Source of the DNA: Nitrospinota bacterium
Lineage (GTDB): Bacteria > Nitrospinota_A > UBA7883 > JACRGQ01
Direction of reading: 5' to 3'
Assembly (NCBI GenBank): GCA_016217735.1
Contig: JACRGQ010000048.1
Coordinates: 1-47,059 of the forward strand
Length of the DNA: 47,059 nt
Part shown: positions 33,827 through 41,532 of the stretch, in pieces
Position numbering within the stretch: the stretch's first letter is position 1
Layout: each line of letters opens with the position of its first letter
Notes under the pieces: generated by a model
What the model was told of the DNA's origin: nothing
The model's input: only the letters and a program-made list of their open reading frames with translations
The model's database searches: none
Position numbers and translations under genes: made by a program

Positions 33827-33986
33827 GTCATCCTGAGCCGCAGGCGAGGGATATCTTTCCGGGTAGGTGCGACTTCAGTCGCACATTGGCGCGAAGCGCC
33901 AAGAGAGAGATCGGCCCTACGGGCCGATTGTGCGACTGAAGTCGCACCTACCCCGACCAGGGATTCTTCGTTGCACTCAGAATGAC
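33827..33986. repeat. interrupted GTCATYCTGAG palindromic repeat
   Basis: Left arm 33827-33860 (GTCATCCTGAGCCGCAGGCG, continuing to ATATCTTTCC) and right arm 33955-33986 (GACCAGGGATTCTTCG to CTCAGAATGAC) are imperfect inverted repeats of one another, matching the uninterrupted copy at 42884-42956. Copy 4 of the four-hairpin element occupies the middle. Similar GTCATTCTGAGCG...GAATCT repeats recur in many bacterial genomes. Confidence 0.8.
33861..33953. repeat. four-hairpin palindromic element, copy 4 (25-bp perfect terminal inverted repeats)
   Basis: Ends 33861-33885 and 33929-33953 are exact inverted repeats: GGGTAGGT leading into a palindrome (GTGCGACT/AGTCGCAC). The inside reads TTGGCGC/GCGCCAA (33886-33902), GAGAGAGA, TCGGCCC/GGGCCGA (33911-33927). 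It has the same inner stems as copy 3 and the opposite orientation. It sits between the two arms of another repeat. Confidence 0.9.
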
Positions 33987-34000
33987 AAAACCGGGAAGCG

Positions 34001-34672
34001 CTACGCTACGAATAGATTTCCGCTCTTCTTTTTAAATACGATCACTTTGTCGACAACAACGTCCACATCGTAACCGGCGATATCGCCCAACACCTCCAGC
34101 GAGCGGTAGCCGAAGAACGTAACGTGCGTCTGGTCGTCCTTATACCACCACTCCTTGAACCGCGCGGCGGCGTCGGGCGCGTTGATAAAGGCCTCGGTCA
34201 ACAGCGTGGTGAAGAGCATGATGCCGCCGGGGGCGAGAACTTTTTCCATCTCGCGCAACTCATCCCACAGGTTCGGCAGGTGCTCGATGACTTCCACGCC
34301 GACGATCACATCGAATTTATGGAAATATTTTTGATCTTTCAGGAACCCGTGCAGCATCGGCTCCAGCGGTGTGCAATCCAGCCCCCGCTTGCGTAATTCA
34401 TCGGTGAGCGCGCCGCTGCCCGCGCCGAAATCGAGGATGTGGCGCGGCTCGTGATACCGCCGGATGATTTGCAGAATCGCCTCCGCCTGTTCTTTCCAAA
34501 ACTCGGACTGCTGGTTTCCCCACTGCGATTTGTAATGTTTCTCCTGTTCAGGAGGCGGCGCGGTTTCGTTGGTAAAAATGAGCGAACAGTTGCCGCAGCG
34601 GTAAAACGTGCGGGCATCCCGGTAAAAAACCTCCGATGCCCTGTTACATACCCGGCATGGCGGTTTCGGCAT
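34001..34672 (-). CDS. class I SAM-dependent methyltransferase with N-terminal zinc ribbon
   Basis: A 223-residue protein. Residues 1-35 form a Cys4 zinc ribbon (CRVCNRA, then YRCGNCSLIF). The Rossmann SAM-binding motif is HILDFGAGSGALTDEL, followed by the post-I acidic CTPLEPM, FDVIVGVEVIEHLPNLWDEL and LAPGGIMLFTT. The domain pair is typical of methyltransferases acting on sugars or other small molecules in surface-glycan loci, which suits the two glycosyltransferase-like neighbours; the substrate is not known. It is the last gene of the alaS-to-methyltransferase run. Its last codons lie in the second copy of a 19-bp direct repeat. Confidence 0.88.
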   Translation of the reverse strand: MPKPPCRVCNRASEVFYRDARTFYRCGNCSLIFTNETAPPPEQEKHYKSQWGNQQSEFWKEQAEAILQIIRRYHEPRHILDFGAGSGALTDELRKRGLDCTPLEPMLHGFLKDQKYFHKFDVIVGVEVIEHLPNLWDELREMEKVLAPGGIMLFTTLLTEAFINAPDAAARFKEWWYKDDQTHVTFFGYRSLEVLGDIAGYDVDVVVDKVIVFKKKSGNLFVA

Positions 34673-34675
34673 TGT

Positions 34676-35467
34676 TCACCCCTTCAGCAGCGATGAGATA
34701 TCGACGGCGGGAATATCGGCAGGCGTTGCGAACTGCTCAAACTGCGCGCTCCCCGCGCCTTGCAACAGCAGTTGAACCGGTATCCCCATCCCGCGGTTTC
34801 CCACAAAGCCGCCAATGGGCAACTGCGGCCAGTGAAGTATCTGCGCGTGGTCAAGGCAGTGCCAAAACGTCTGCTCATAGTTCACCCACGGTATTTCGCG
34901 GTAGAGATATTCTTTTTGGAACGCCCCGCTTTGCACGATCCACGCGGGGTCGGCGATGAAGCACTGCGTGGCGGCCCCCATCAGGTAGTTGCCGTTATCC
35001 TTGTTTTGCGCGTACAGCGGGTGGCCAACGGCATCCTTGGAATCGCGCATCGGCCTCCCCAACAGCTTCGCCAGCATCTTCCGCCCGCTTTTTTCCAGCG
35101 CGGCAACGCCGTCATCGATCATAAAATCGCCGTCGACAAAGTACCGGCCGGTAAGCTTGAAACAGTGGCGGTGCCCCCGCGCGTGCGAAAGGTGCAGCCC
35201 GTCGCGCACCAGCGTGGCCTCCCCCGCGTTCTTGCCGGGGTTGACGGTGCCGCGGAGAAAAAGCGTCCGCTCCGGGCAAAACCCCAGAATCTTCTCGGTC
35301 GGAATCTTGTCGGGCGGCGAGTTATCGGCGATTATCAGCTCATACGGCTGGCGGACATGCCGCTTGACGCTGAGGATGCAGTTCACCAGTTCTTCCACGC
35401 GCGCGCCGAAAACCTCTTTCGTGATCCCCTCATACCAGCAAGTGCTGGTGAGCAGGACGCCGATCAT
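34676..35467 (-). CDS. probable glycosyltransferase-like protein, unassigned
   Basis: A 263-residue soluble protein. The start has GT-A-like features: a strand ([14 protein letters not shown]), then [25 protein letters not shown], and later [20 protein letters not shown], which could be a metal-binding DGD-type site. The C-terminal half ([17 protein letters not shown]) is not recognised. I therefore call it glycosyltransferase-like only by fold guess. It overlaps queC by 4 nt and is followed 3 nt later by the methyltransferase, so it works in the same transcript; its acceptor is unknown. Confidence 0.6.
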   Translation of the reverse strand: MIGVLLTSTCWYEGITKEVFGARVEELVNCILSVKRHVRQPYELIIADNSPPDKIPTEKILGFCPERTLFLRGTVNPGKNAGEATLVRDGLHLSHARGHRHCFKLTGRYFVDGDFMIDDGVAALEKSGRKMLAKLLGRPMRDSKDAVGHPLYAQNKDNGNYLMGAATQCFIADPAWIVQSGAFQKEYLYREIPWVNYEQTFWHCLDHAQILHWPQLPIGGFVGNRGMGIPVQLLLQGAGSAQFEQFATPADIPAVDISSLLKG

Positions 35468-36156
35468 TTCCCCACCGCGTAGTCAAGCGGGTCTTCGATG
35501 CCCGCCTCTTTGAACCCCTTGAGGCGGATCAGGCAGCTATCACACCGGCCGCACGCTTTGCCGTCCGGCGCGGGGGAGTAGCAGCTGTGCGTCAGGCTGA
35601 AATCGACTTCCAATGCGTCCCCCAACTGGAATATTTCCGCCTTGGTGAGGCCGATGAGCGGCGTGTGGATTTTTATCGCCGTCTTTCCTTCCACCCCCAT
35701 CTTGGTCGCCAGCCGCGCCATCTTCTCGAACGCCTCTATGTACTCCGGACGGCAGTCGGGATAGCCGCTGTAGTCCAGCGCGTTGACGCCGATGTAGATA
35801 TCGCCCGCGCCAAGGCTTTCGGCCCAGCCGAGCGCGAGCGCGAGGAAGATGGTGTTGCGCGCGGGAACGTAGGTGACCGGGATGCCATCCGCCATTTCCC
35901 CCGCCGAACGCCCGGCGGGCACATCGATATCGGCGGTGAGGGCCGAGCCGCCGATAGGCCGCAGGTCGGCGTTCAGCAGCAGATGCCTGGCGTCGAAACG
36001 GGCCGCCTGTTTCGCGGCCATCGCCAGCTCGGCGCGGTGGCGCTGCCCGTAGTCGATGGTGAGCGCGCACGGCTCGAAGCCGTCGCGCCGGGCGCACGCC
36101 AGCGCCGTGGCGCTATCCGCGCCGCCGGAAAGGAGCACCACCGCTTTTTTAGCCAT
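35464..36156 (-). CDS. queC: 7-cyano-7-deazaguanine synthase
   Basis: Makes preQ0 from 7-carboxy-7-deazaguanine, ammonia and ATP in the queuosine pathway. The 230-residue product shows the ATP loop [44 protein letters not shown], and a C-terminal zinc site, [17 protein letters not shown]. Length and motifs are complete. It overlaps both neighbours (8 nt with the upstream gene, 4 nt with the downstream gene). No queD, queE or queF is in the window, so the rest of the pathway is elsewhere. Confidence 0.96.
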   Translation of the reverse strand: MAKKAVVLLSGGADSATALACARRDGFEPCALTIDYGQRHRAELAMAAKQAARFDARHLLLNADLRPIGGSALTADIDVPAGRSAGEMADGIPVTYVPARNTIFLALALGWAESLGAGDIYIGVNALDYSGYPDCRPEYIEAFEKMARLATKMGVEGKTAIKIHTPLIGLTKAEIFQLGDALEVDFSLTHSCYSPAPDGKACGRCDSCLIRLKGFKEAGIEDPLDYAVGK

Positions 36157-36892
36157 CCCTTGTTAAAACTTTATCACGGGTGCCGCCGTTACGGCCAATC
36201 GTCAATTTTAGCCGTTTCAATTCGTCCGCCGTATATTGGGGAAACTCCCCCCGCCGCTCCGCCAGCGCCATTGCTTCAATCAACGCCGCGGCCGTGACCA
36301 AATCAGTTGCCACATCCACGTCGGTGAGTTCTTCCAGTAAATTCACCGTGCCGCCGAGACGCACTATCTCGCGGCAGAGGTTCACAAGTTCCGCCCCGCC
36401 GCCAAAAACTTTTTCCCAATCGGGGCGTATGCCCGCGCGCAATCCGATGAGATACAAACCCCCTTCGCCGGAGGGGCCGAGCGCCGCGCCGTTCCCGTGC
36501 AGCGTGGCGAACGCGGCGTCCACTATGCGGCTTTGCAGATGTGGGCTGTCGCTGCCGATCATCACCAGCCGCGCGGCCCCCATTTTTTCCGCCGTGGCGA
36601 AAGAGGCGGCGATCCGCTCTGAAAAGACGCCTTCCGCCTGCGGCATCATGACGAGGCGGCCGGCGGCAAAATATCTTTGCGCGATGGCGGCCATCCGTTG
36701 CCCGGCGGAGGCGGGCGTGTAATTCAGGAAAATTTTGCCCGCGCGGCTGTTGGCGGCGCATTGGAGGACATCGTTGAGAAACGCTTCATAGAGCGCGCAA
36801 ACGTCTTCGGGCGAAAGCGGCGCGGTGGCCGCAAGCCTCGTCTTCACCTCACCCGCCACCGGGGCCTTGGCGAAGACGATGAGGCATTCCAT
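36149..36892 (-). CDS. TIGR04282-type (DUF2064) glycosyltransferase
   Basis: A 247-residue GT-A-fold protein of the TIGR04282/DUF2064 family. The nucleotide-sugar loop is [15 protein letters not shown] near the start, with [18 protein letters not shown] carrying the metal-binding Asp and [14 protein letters not shown] the family signature. Some members are associated with arsenosugar synthesis, but there is no ars gene here, so the sugar donor and acceptor are unknown. The gene is 2 nt after alaS and overlaps queC by 8 nt. A short C-terminal tail (about 205-247) lies outside the domain. Confidence 0.85.
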   Translation of the reverse strand: MECLIVFAKAPVAGEVKTRLAATAPLSPEDVCALYEAFLNDVLQCAANSRAGKIFLNYTPASAGQRMAAIAQRYFAAGRLVMMPQAEGVFSERIAASFATAEKMGAARLVMIGSDSPHLQSRIVDAAFATLHGNGAALGPSGEGGLYLIGLRAGIRPDWEKVFGGGAELVNLCREIVRLGGTVNLLEELTDVDVATDLVTAAALIEAMALAERRGEFPQYTADELKRLKLTIGRNGGTRDKVLTRDG

Positions 36893-36894
36893 CG

Positions 36895-39540
36895 TCAGCC
36901 GAGCATTTTTTCCACGATGCCGGAGACGGCGCGAAGCGCGTCGTCCAGCTTGGTTCCGTCCGGGCCGCCCGCCTGCGCCATATCGGGCCGTCCCCCGCCG
37001 CCGCCGCCGGTGATGGCGGCCGCTTCTTTCACGATGGCCCCGGCCTGCAGCTTGCCCACGAGGTCTTTGGTGACGCCGATGCAGATCGCCGCCTTGCCGC
37101 CGCTCACGCAGCCCGCGGCGATAACGCCGGAGCCGATTTTCACTTTCATCTCGTCCACCAGTTCGCGCAGCGAGCCGCCGTCCATCTCGCCAAAATTGCG
37201 GAACCGCACCTTGACCCCTTTAACCTCGCGCTCTTCGCCGGCCGCTTCGCCCCCGGCGCCGCCGCGCGCTTTTTCGTTTTGCAGCTTCTTGACGGTTTTT
37301 TCCAGTTCCTTGCCCTTGTCGAGCAGTTTTTGCACCCGGTCGGGCGCGTCTTCGGGGCGGCACTTCACCATGCCGGATACTTCTTTCAGCTTCGCTTCCA
37401 ACTCGGCGAAATACTCGAACGCCTTTTCGCCGGTGACCGCCTCGATGCGGCGGATGCCGGCGGCGACGCCGGTTTCGGCAATGATTTTAAACACGCCGAT
37501 CTGGCCGGCGCTGGCGGCGTGCGTGCCGCCGCAGAGTTCTTTCGAGAAGCCGGGCATTTCCACCACGCGCACGGACGCGCCGTACTTTTCGCCGAACAGC
37601 GCGGTCGCCCCGCCGTCCATCGCCTTTTCCACATCCATCTCCACGGTGGCGACCGGCAGGTCTTCCCGTATCATCCGGTTCACGATGTTCTCGACTTCGC
37701 GCAACTCTTCGTGCGTGGTGGCTGTGTAGTGCGAGAAGTCGAAGCGGAGCCGCTCGTGGTTCACCGCCGAGCCGGACTGCTTGACGTGCTCGCCCAGCAC
37801 CTGCCGCAGGGCGGCCTGCAGCATGTGCGTGGCGGTATGGTTGCGCCGGGTGGCGGCCCGCTCGTCGCCATACAGCTTCGCGTGGACGCGCTGCCCGGCC
37901 TTGAATTCGCCGTCCATCACCTCCACAACGTGCGCGGTCATGTCGAGCGCCTTCCGGGTATCGATCACGCGGGCCATGCCGCTGTCGGCCTCGATGACGC
38001 CGCGATCCCCCATCTGGCCGCCCGATTCGGCGTAGAACGGGGTCTTATCGAGGATGATCTCGCCTTTGTCCCCTTTCGCCAAGCGGTCGGCGCGGGCGTC
38101 CCCTTTTATCAAGACTTTCACCACGGCGTCTTCTTCCGCCGAGGCGTAACCGGTGAAGACGGTCTTTTCGGTATCCAGCCCCTTGTACTTGGCGGGCGTT
38201 TCGGCGGCGGCGTGTTTGGCCCCCTTGCGTGCCTGCTCGCGCTGGCTTCCCAGCTCGGCGTCGAACTCCGCCTTGTTGAATCCGAGGCCGGCGTCGTGTA
38301 TCACGTCCCCCGCGAGATCAAGCGGAAAGCCATAGGTGTCGTACAGCTTGAATATCTCTTTGCCGTCCACATACGCGCTCTTCTTGGCGCGGGCGCTGTC
38401 GATGATGTCGTGCAGTATCTTCAGGCCGGTTTCAAGCGTCCGCCCGAAGCGCTCCTCTTCGCTCTTGATGATTTTCGCCATCGTCCCTTCCGCCTCGCGC
38501 AGTTCGGGATAGGTCTCCTTGAAGTTGTCGATCACCGAGCCGATGACCTGGTAGAGGAACGGTTCGGACGCCCCCAGCATCTTGCCGTGGCGCATGGCGC
38601 GGCGCATCAGGCGGCGCAGCACATAGCCGCGGTCGTCGTTGCTGGGCAGAATGCCTTCGGTGATGAGGAACGCGGCGGCCCGCGTGTGATCGCCGATGAC
38701 GCGGAACGAGATATCGCTCTCGCGGTTGAGGCCGTACTGTTTGCCCAGCACGTCTTCGGCGCGGGCGATCACTGGGCGGATAAGGTCGGTATCGAAATTG
38801 GAATCGACGTCCTGCAAAACCGAGGCAAGCCGCTCCAGCCCCATGCCGGTATCGATGCAGGGTTTTGCCAGCGGCGTCATGCCGCCGTCGGCGGCGCGGT
38901 TGTACTGCATGAAGACGAGGTTCCATATCTCTTCGTAGCGGTCGCAGTGGCAGGCCACGTTGCACTCCGGGCGGCCGCACCCTTTGGCGGGGCCGTTATC
39001 GATGTGTATTTCGCTGCACGGGCCGCAGGGGCCGGTGGGTCCCATGCTCCAGAAGTTGTCTTTTTCCCCCAGCGCGACGATGCGGTCTTGCGGCACGCCG
39101 GCGATTTTTTGCCAGATTTTGCCGGCCTCGTCGTCTTTCTCGTATACGGTGATCCACAGCTTGTCCGCCGGAATTTTCAGCACGTCGACGAAGAATTCCC
39201 ACGCGAACGCGATGGCGTCTTCCTTGAAGTAATCGCCGAAGGAAAAGTTCCCCAGCATCTCGAAGAACGTGTTGTGGCGGCGGGTGCGGCCCACCTCTTC
39301 GAGGTCGTTGTGCTTGCCCGAAACGCGCAGGCACTTTTGCGAGGTTACGGCGCGGGTGTAGTCGCGCGTTTCCTTGCCGATGAACAGGTCCTTGAACTGG
39401 ACCATGCCCGAATTGGTGAACAGCAGCGTCGGGTCGGCCGACGGGACGAGGTTGGAGCTGCGCACCAGCCGGTGCTGTTTCGAGACGAAGTAATCGATGA
39501 ACAGCTTCCGCAGTTCATTGCCGCTAATCCGCTTTTTCAT
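36895..39540 (-). CDS. alaS: alanyl-tRNA synthetase
   Basis: Charges tRNA-Ala and edits mischarged Ser or Gly. The 881-residue product is of normal length. It has the class II catalytic core in the first 250 residues (TLLFTNSGMVQFKDLF and GMGLERLASVLQ among them), the tRNA-recognition region, and the editing domain with its zinc site (HTATHMLQAALRQVLGEH and CGGTHAASAGQIG). The C-Ala domain contains the Gly-rich GGGGGGRPDMAQAGG. All editing residues appear intact. It heads a run of five overlapping or closely spaced genes; corA lies 54 nt upstream on the same strand. Confidence 0.98.
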   Translation of the reverse strand: MKKRISGNELRKLFIDYFVSKQHRLVRSSNLVPSADPTLLFTNSGMVQFKDLFIGKETRDYTRAVTSQKCLRVSGKHNDLEEVGRTRRHNTFFEMLGNFSFGDYFKEDAIAFAWEFFVDVLKIPADKLWITVYEKDDEAGKIWQKIAGVPQDRIVALGEKDNFWSMGPTGPCGPCSEIHIDNGPAKGCGRPECNVACHCDRYEEIWNLVFMQYNRAADGGMTPLAKPCIDTGMGLERLASVLQDVDSNFDTDLIRPVIARAEDVLGKQYGLNRESDISFRVIGDHTRAAAFLITEGILPSNDDRGYVLRRLMRRAMRHGKMLGASEPFLYQVIGSVIDNFKETYPELREAEGTMAKIIKSEEERFGRTLETGLKILHDIIDSARAKKSAYVDGKEIFKLYDTYGFPLDLAGDVIHDAGLGFNKAEFDAELGSQREQARKGAKHAAAETPAKYKGLDTEKTVFTGYASAEEDAVVKVLIKGDARADRLAKGDKGEIILDKTPFYAESGGQMGDRGVIEADSGMARVIDTRKALDMTAHVVEVMDGEFKAGQRVHAKLYGDERAATRRNHTATHMLQAALRQVLGEHVKQSGSAVNHERLRFDFSHYTATTHEELREVENIVNRMIREDLPVATVEMDVEKAMDGGATALFGEKYGASVRVVEMPGFSKELCGGTHAASAGQIGVFKIIAETGVAAGIRRIEAVTGEKAFEYFAELEAKLKEVSGMVKCRPEDAPDRVQKLLDKGKELEKTVKKLQNEKARGGAGGEAAGEEREVKGVKVRFRNFGEMDGGSLRELVDEMKVKIGSGVIAAGCVSGGKAAICIGVTKDLVGKLQAGAIVKEAAAITGGGGGGRPDMAQAGGPDGTKLDDALRAVSGIVEKMLG

Positions 39541-39594
39541 AGCCCCTTACCATACCAGAATACGGGGGCCGATAAAACCGTTTTGCGTCCGCGT

Positions 39595-40665
39595 TTACAG
39601 CCAGCGGTTTTTGCGGAAATAGTAGAGCATCACCCCGGTGACGGTGAAACAGATGGCCCAGAACGTGGCGTAGCCGTAGTGCCAGTCCAGTTCGGGCAGA
39701 TGTTTAAAGTTCATGCCGTACACCCCCGCCAAAAAGGTGAGCGGGATGAAGATGGTGGCGATGATGGTGAGTATCTTCATCACCTCGTTCGTCCGGATGC
39801 TCATGCTGGTGAGGTGGATGTCCATCAGCCCCGACAGGGTATCGCGGAACGTTTCAATGGTGTCGATCACGAGATTGGTGTGGTCGTAGAGGTCGCGCAG
39901 GTATACGCGCGTCCCTTCATGGAACAGTTGCCCCCCGCTGCGTCCGACAATCCCCACGCTGTCGCGCAACGGCCACACCGATTTGCGCATTTCGATCAGC
40001 GCCTGCTTGAGGCTGTGCAACGGCCCGATAACATCCCCCGCATCCCCTTCGGTTATCGAGTCTTCAAGGAGGTCCATGTCCTCCTCCAGTTCCTCAAGGC
40101 GCACCAGATAGCTGTCCACAATGGAGTCCAGCAGCGTATACGCCAGGTAGTCCGGCCCATGCCGCCGCACGCGCCCTTTGTCGCGGCGGATGCGGTCGCG
40201 CACCGGCTCCAGCACCGCGCTTTTGCGTTCTTCAAACGAGATCACGAAACCGTGCCCCAATATGATCGATACCTGCTCCGCCCCCAGTTCCGCCGTGGCT
40301 TCATCGAACTGGAACGTCTTGAGAACGATGTACAGATAATCGCCGTAGTCTTCCACTTTGGGGCGCTGGCTGGTGTTGAGAATGTCTTCGATGACGAGGG
40401 GATGCAGGCCGAAGGCGGTGCAGAGCTTTTCAATCACCTCGACATCGTGAATGCCGACGACGTTGATCCAGGTGACGGTCGGCACGTCGCGGAACGGCGC
40501 GCAATCGTCCACGGAGGCGATCTTCGTTTCGGTATACTGCTCGGCGTTGAAATCGAAGATGGTTATGCCGGTGACGGCGCTGTGCTGTTCGCCGATATGC
40601 ACCAATTCGCCGGGGGCCAACCCCGCCGACCGCGAAGGGCTTTTGTAGCTCCTGTTCAACGCCAT
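39595..40665 (-). CDS. corA: CorA-family magnesium/divalent cation transporter
   Basis: A 356-residue pentameric channel subunit. A long cytosolic N-terminal part includes VEDYGDYLYIVLKTF and the helical stalk. Two C-terminal membrane helices are joined by the signature YGMNF loop (TFLAGVYGMNFKHLPEL), and the protein ends in a basic tail (YYFRKNRWL). The start at 40665 is chosen because AAGGGGAAG lies immediately before this ATG; the frame is open 13 codons further up to 40704. It may also carry Co or Ni, but Mg uptake is the usual role. Confidence 0.95.
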   Translation of the reverse strand: MALNRSYKSPSRSAGLAPGELVHIGEQHSAVTGITIFDFNAEQYTETKIASVDDCAPFRDVPTVTWINVVGIHDVEVIEKLCTAFGLHPLVIEDILNTSQRPKVEDYGDYLYIVLKTFQFDEATAELGAEQVSIILGHGFVISFEERKSAVLEPVRDRIRRDKGRVRRHGPDYLAYTLLDSIVDSYLVRLEELEEDMDLLEDSITEGDAGDVIGPLHSLKQALIEMRKSVWPLRDSVGIVGRSGGQLFHEGTRVYLRDLYDHTNLVIDTIETFRDTLSGLMDIHLTSMSIRTNEVMKILTIIATIFIPLTFLAGVYGMNFKHLPELDWHYGYATFWAICFTVTGVMLYYFRKNRWL

Positions 40666-40732
40666 ACTTCCCCTTAAACGCCAGATTTTTTTACACGATA
40701 ACATAGCCGCCGCCTGTTCGCCAACAAGCCCG

Positions 40733-40748
40733 CGCGGGCGCGCCCGCG
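40733..40748. repeat. perfect 16-bp GC palindrome between divergent genes
   Basis: CGCGGGCGCGCCCGCG reads the same on both strands and sits between corA (-) and the TPR-like gene (+). It could be an operator or a hairpin in either leader; neither gene shows a clear promoter near it. Confidence 0.3.
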
Positions 40749-40776
40749 GTTAAGGTAGAATGGGGGCCGGACCGAA

Positions 40777-41532
40777 ATGAAAGGATCGATGAAAAACCGG
40801 ATCGCCGCCGCCGCGCTCGCCCTTGCCTTTGCGGGCATCGCGTTTTTCCTGTTCCAGCGGCAGGTGGGCGAAGTGTACTTGAAGAGCGGCAAACGCCTCC
40901 ACGAAGGAAACAATCCCGGCGCGGCGGAACTGCTGCGCCCGGCATCACGGTACGCGTGCGCCAACCCCGCGGCGCATCGCTTCCTGGCCGCCGCCCTGCA
41001 AAAAGAGGCGATGGCGGCCTCCGGCTCCGATGCGCGGCTGCCGCTGATCGAAGGGGAAGCGGCCCTTAAAAACGCGCTCGCCATCCGCGCCGATGGCGCC
41101 GCCCTGATGCTGCTGGGACAAAACCGGGCGCTGGATGGAAGGTTCGACGACGCGCTGGAGGCTTACAACGCCGCCTTTTTCCTGTCACAAAAAGCGGCCG
41201 ACGCCGAGGGATGGAACGATCTGCGCCAGTACCAGCCCGCGGCCGCGCGCGCCGCCTTCGGGCGGGGAGCGCTCGGCCCCCCCCTCATCATTGCGTATAA
41301 CCACTTTTCCGGTTACGCGCCGTTCGCCCCGAAAAACGCCGTCACGGAACTGCTGGAATCATTCTTTAAAACCGTGCCGCCGGAACGGTGGCGGGGGGCC
41401 GCCATCGATAGAGACGGGCCGGCGCTGAAAACGCCGTTCGCCGCGCGCGACGCCGGCCGGAAGCGCGAGATAATCGACGCGCTGCGGCGGGAAAACTTTG
41501 GCTTTCTGGCCGATTATCTGGAGGGGGCGTGA
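40777..41532 (+). CDS. membrane-anchored TPR-like protein, unassigned
   Basis: A protein of up to 251 residues with an N-terminal signal-anchor (IAAAALALAFAGIAFFLF), then helical repeats resembling TPRs (VYLKSGKRLHEGNNPGAAEL and ALMLLGQNRALDGRFDDALE-type segments). The body would lie in the periplasm. ATG 40777 or ATG 40789 are both possible; AAAGGA just before the latter makes it attractive. It overlaps the O-antigen-ligase-like gene by 4 nt (GTGA). The pairing suggests a helper in glycan polymerisation or ligation, but I know of no family that proves it. The C-terminal end (REIIDALRRENFGFLADYLE) is not part of a repeat. Confidence 0.6.
   Translation: MKGSMKNRIAAAALALAFAGIAFFLFQRQVGEVYLKSGKRLHEGNNPGAAELLRPASRYACANPAAHRFLAAALQKEAMAASGSDARLPLIEGEAALKNALAIRADGAALMLLGQNRALDGRFDDALEAYNAAFFLSQKAADAEGWNDLRQYQPAAARAAFGRGALGPPLIIAYNHFSGYAPFAPKNAVTELLESFFKTVPPERWRGAAIDRDGPALKTPFAARDAGRKREIIDALRRENFGFLADYLEGA

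Larger units (their letters stand above)
33794..34013. repeat. 19-bp direct repeats flanking a composite repeat insertion
   Basis: GAAGCGCTACGCTACGAAT occurs at 33794-33812 and again at 33995-34013, with no mismatch. The first copy is the 3' end of the LolC/E gene, and the second encodes the 3' end of the convergent methyltransferase gene. Between them lie 182 bp holding the nested palindromes. If the 182 bp and one copy are removed, the permease reads the same last codons and stops at TAG (34013-34015), so both genes stay complete and overlap. Confidence 0.85.

Noticed and set aside
37279-40677. 1132-codon plus-strand ORF opposite alaS and corA
   Set aside because: Antisense shadow of two well-identified genes, caused by high GC; very rich in His, Arg, Val and Gly, with no domain.
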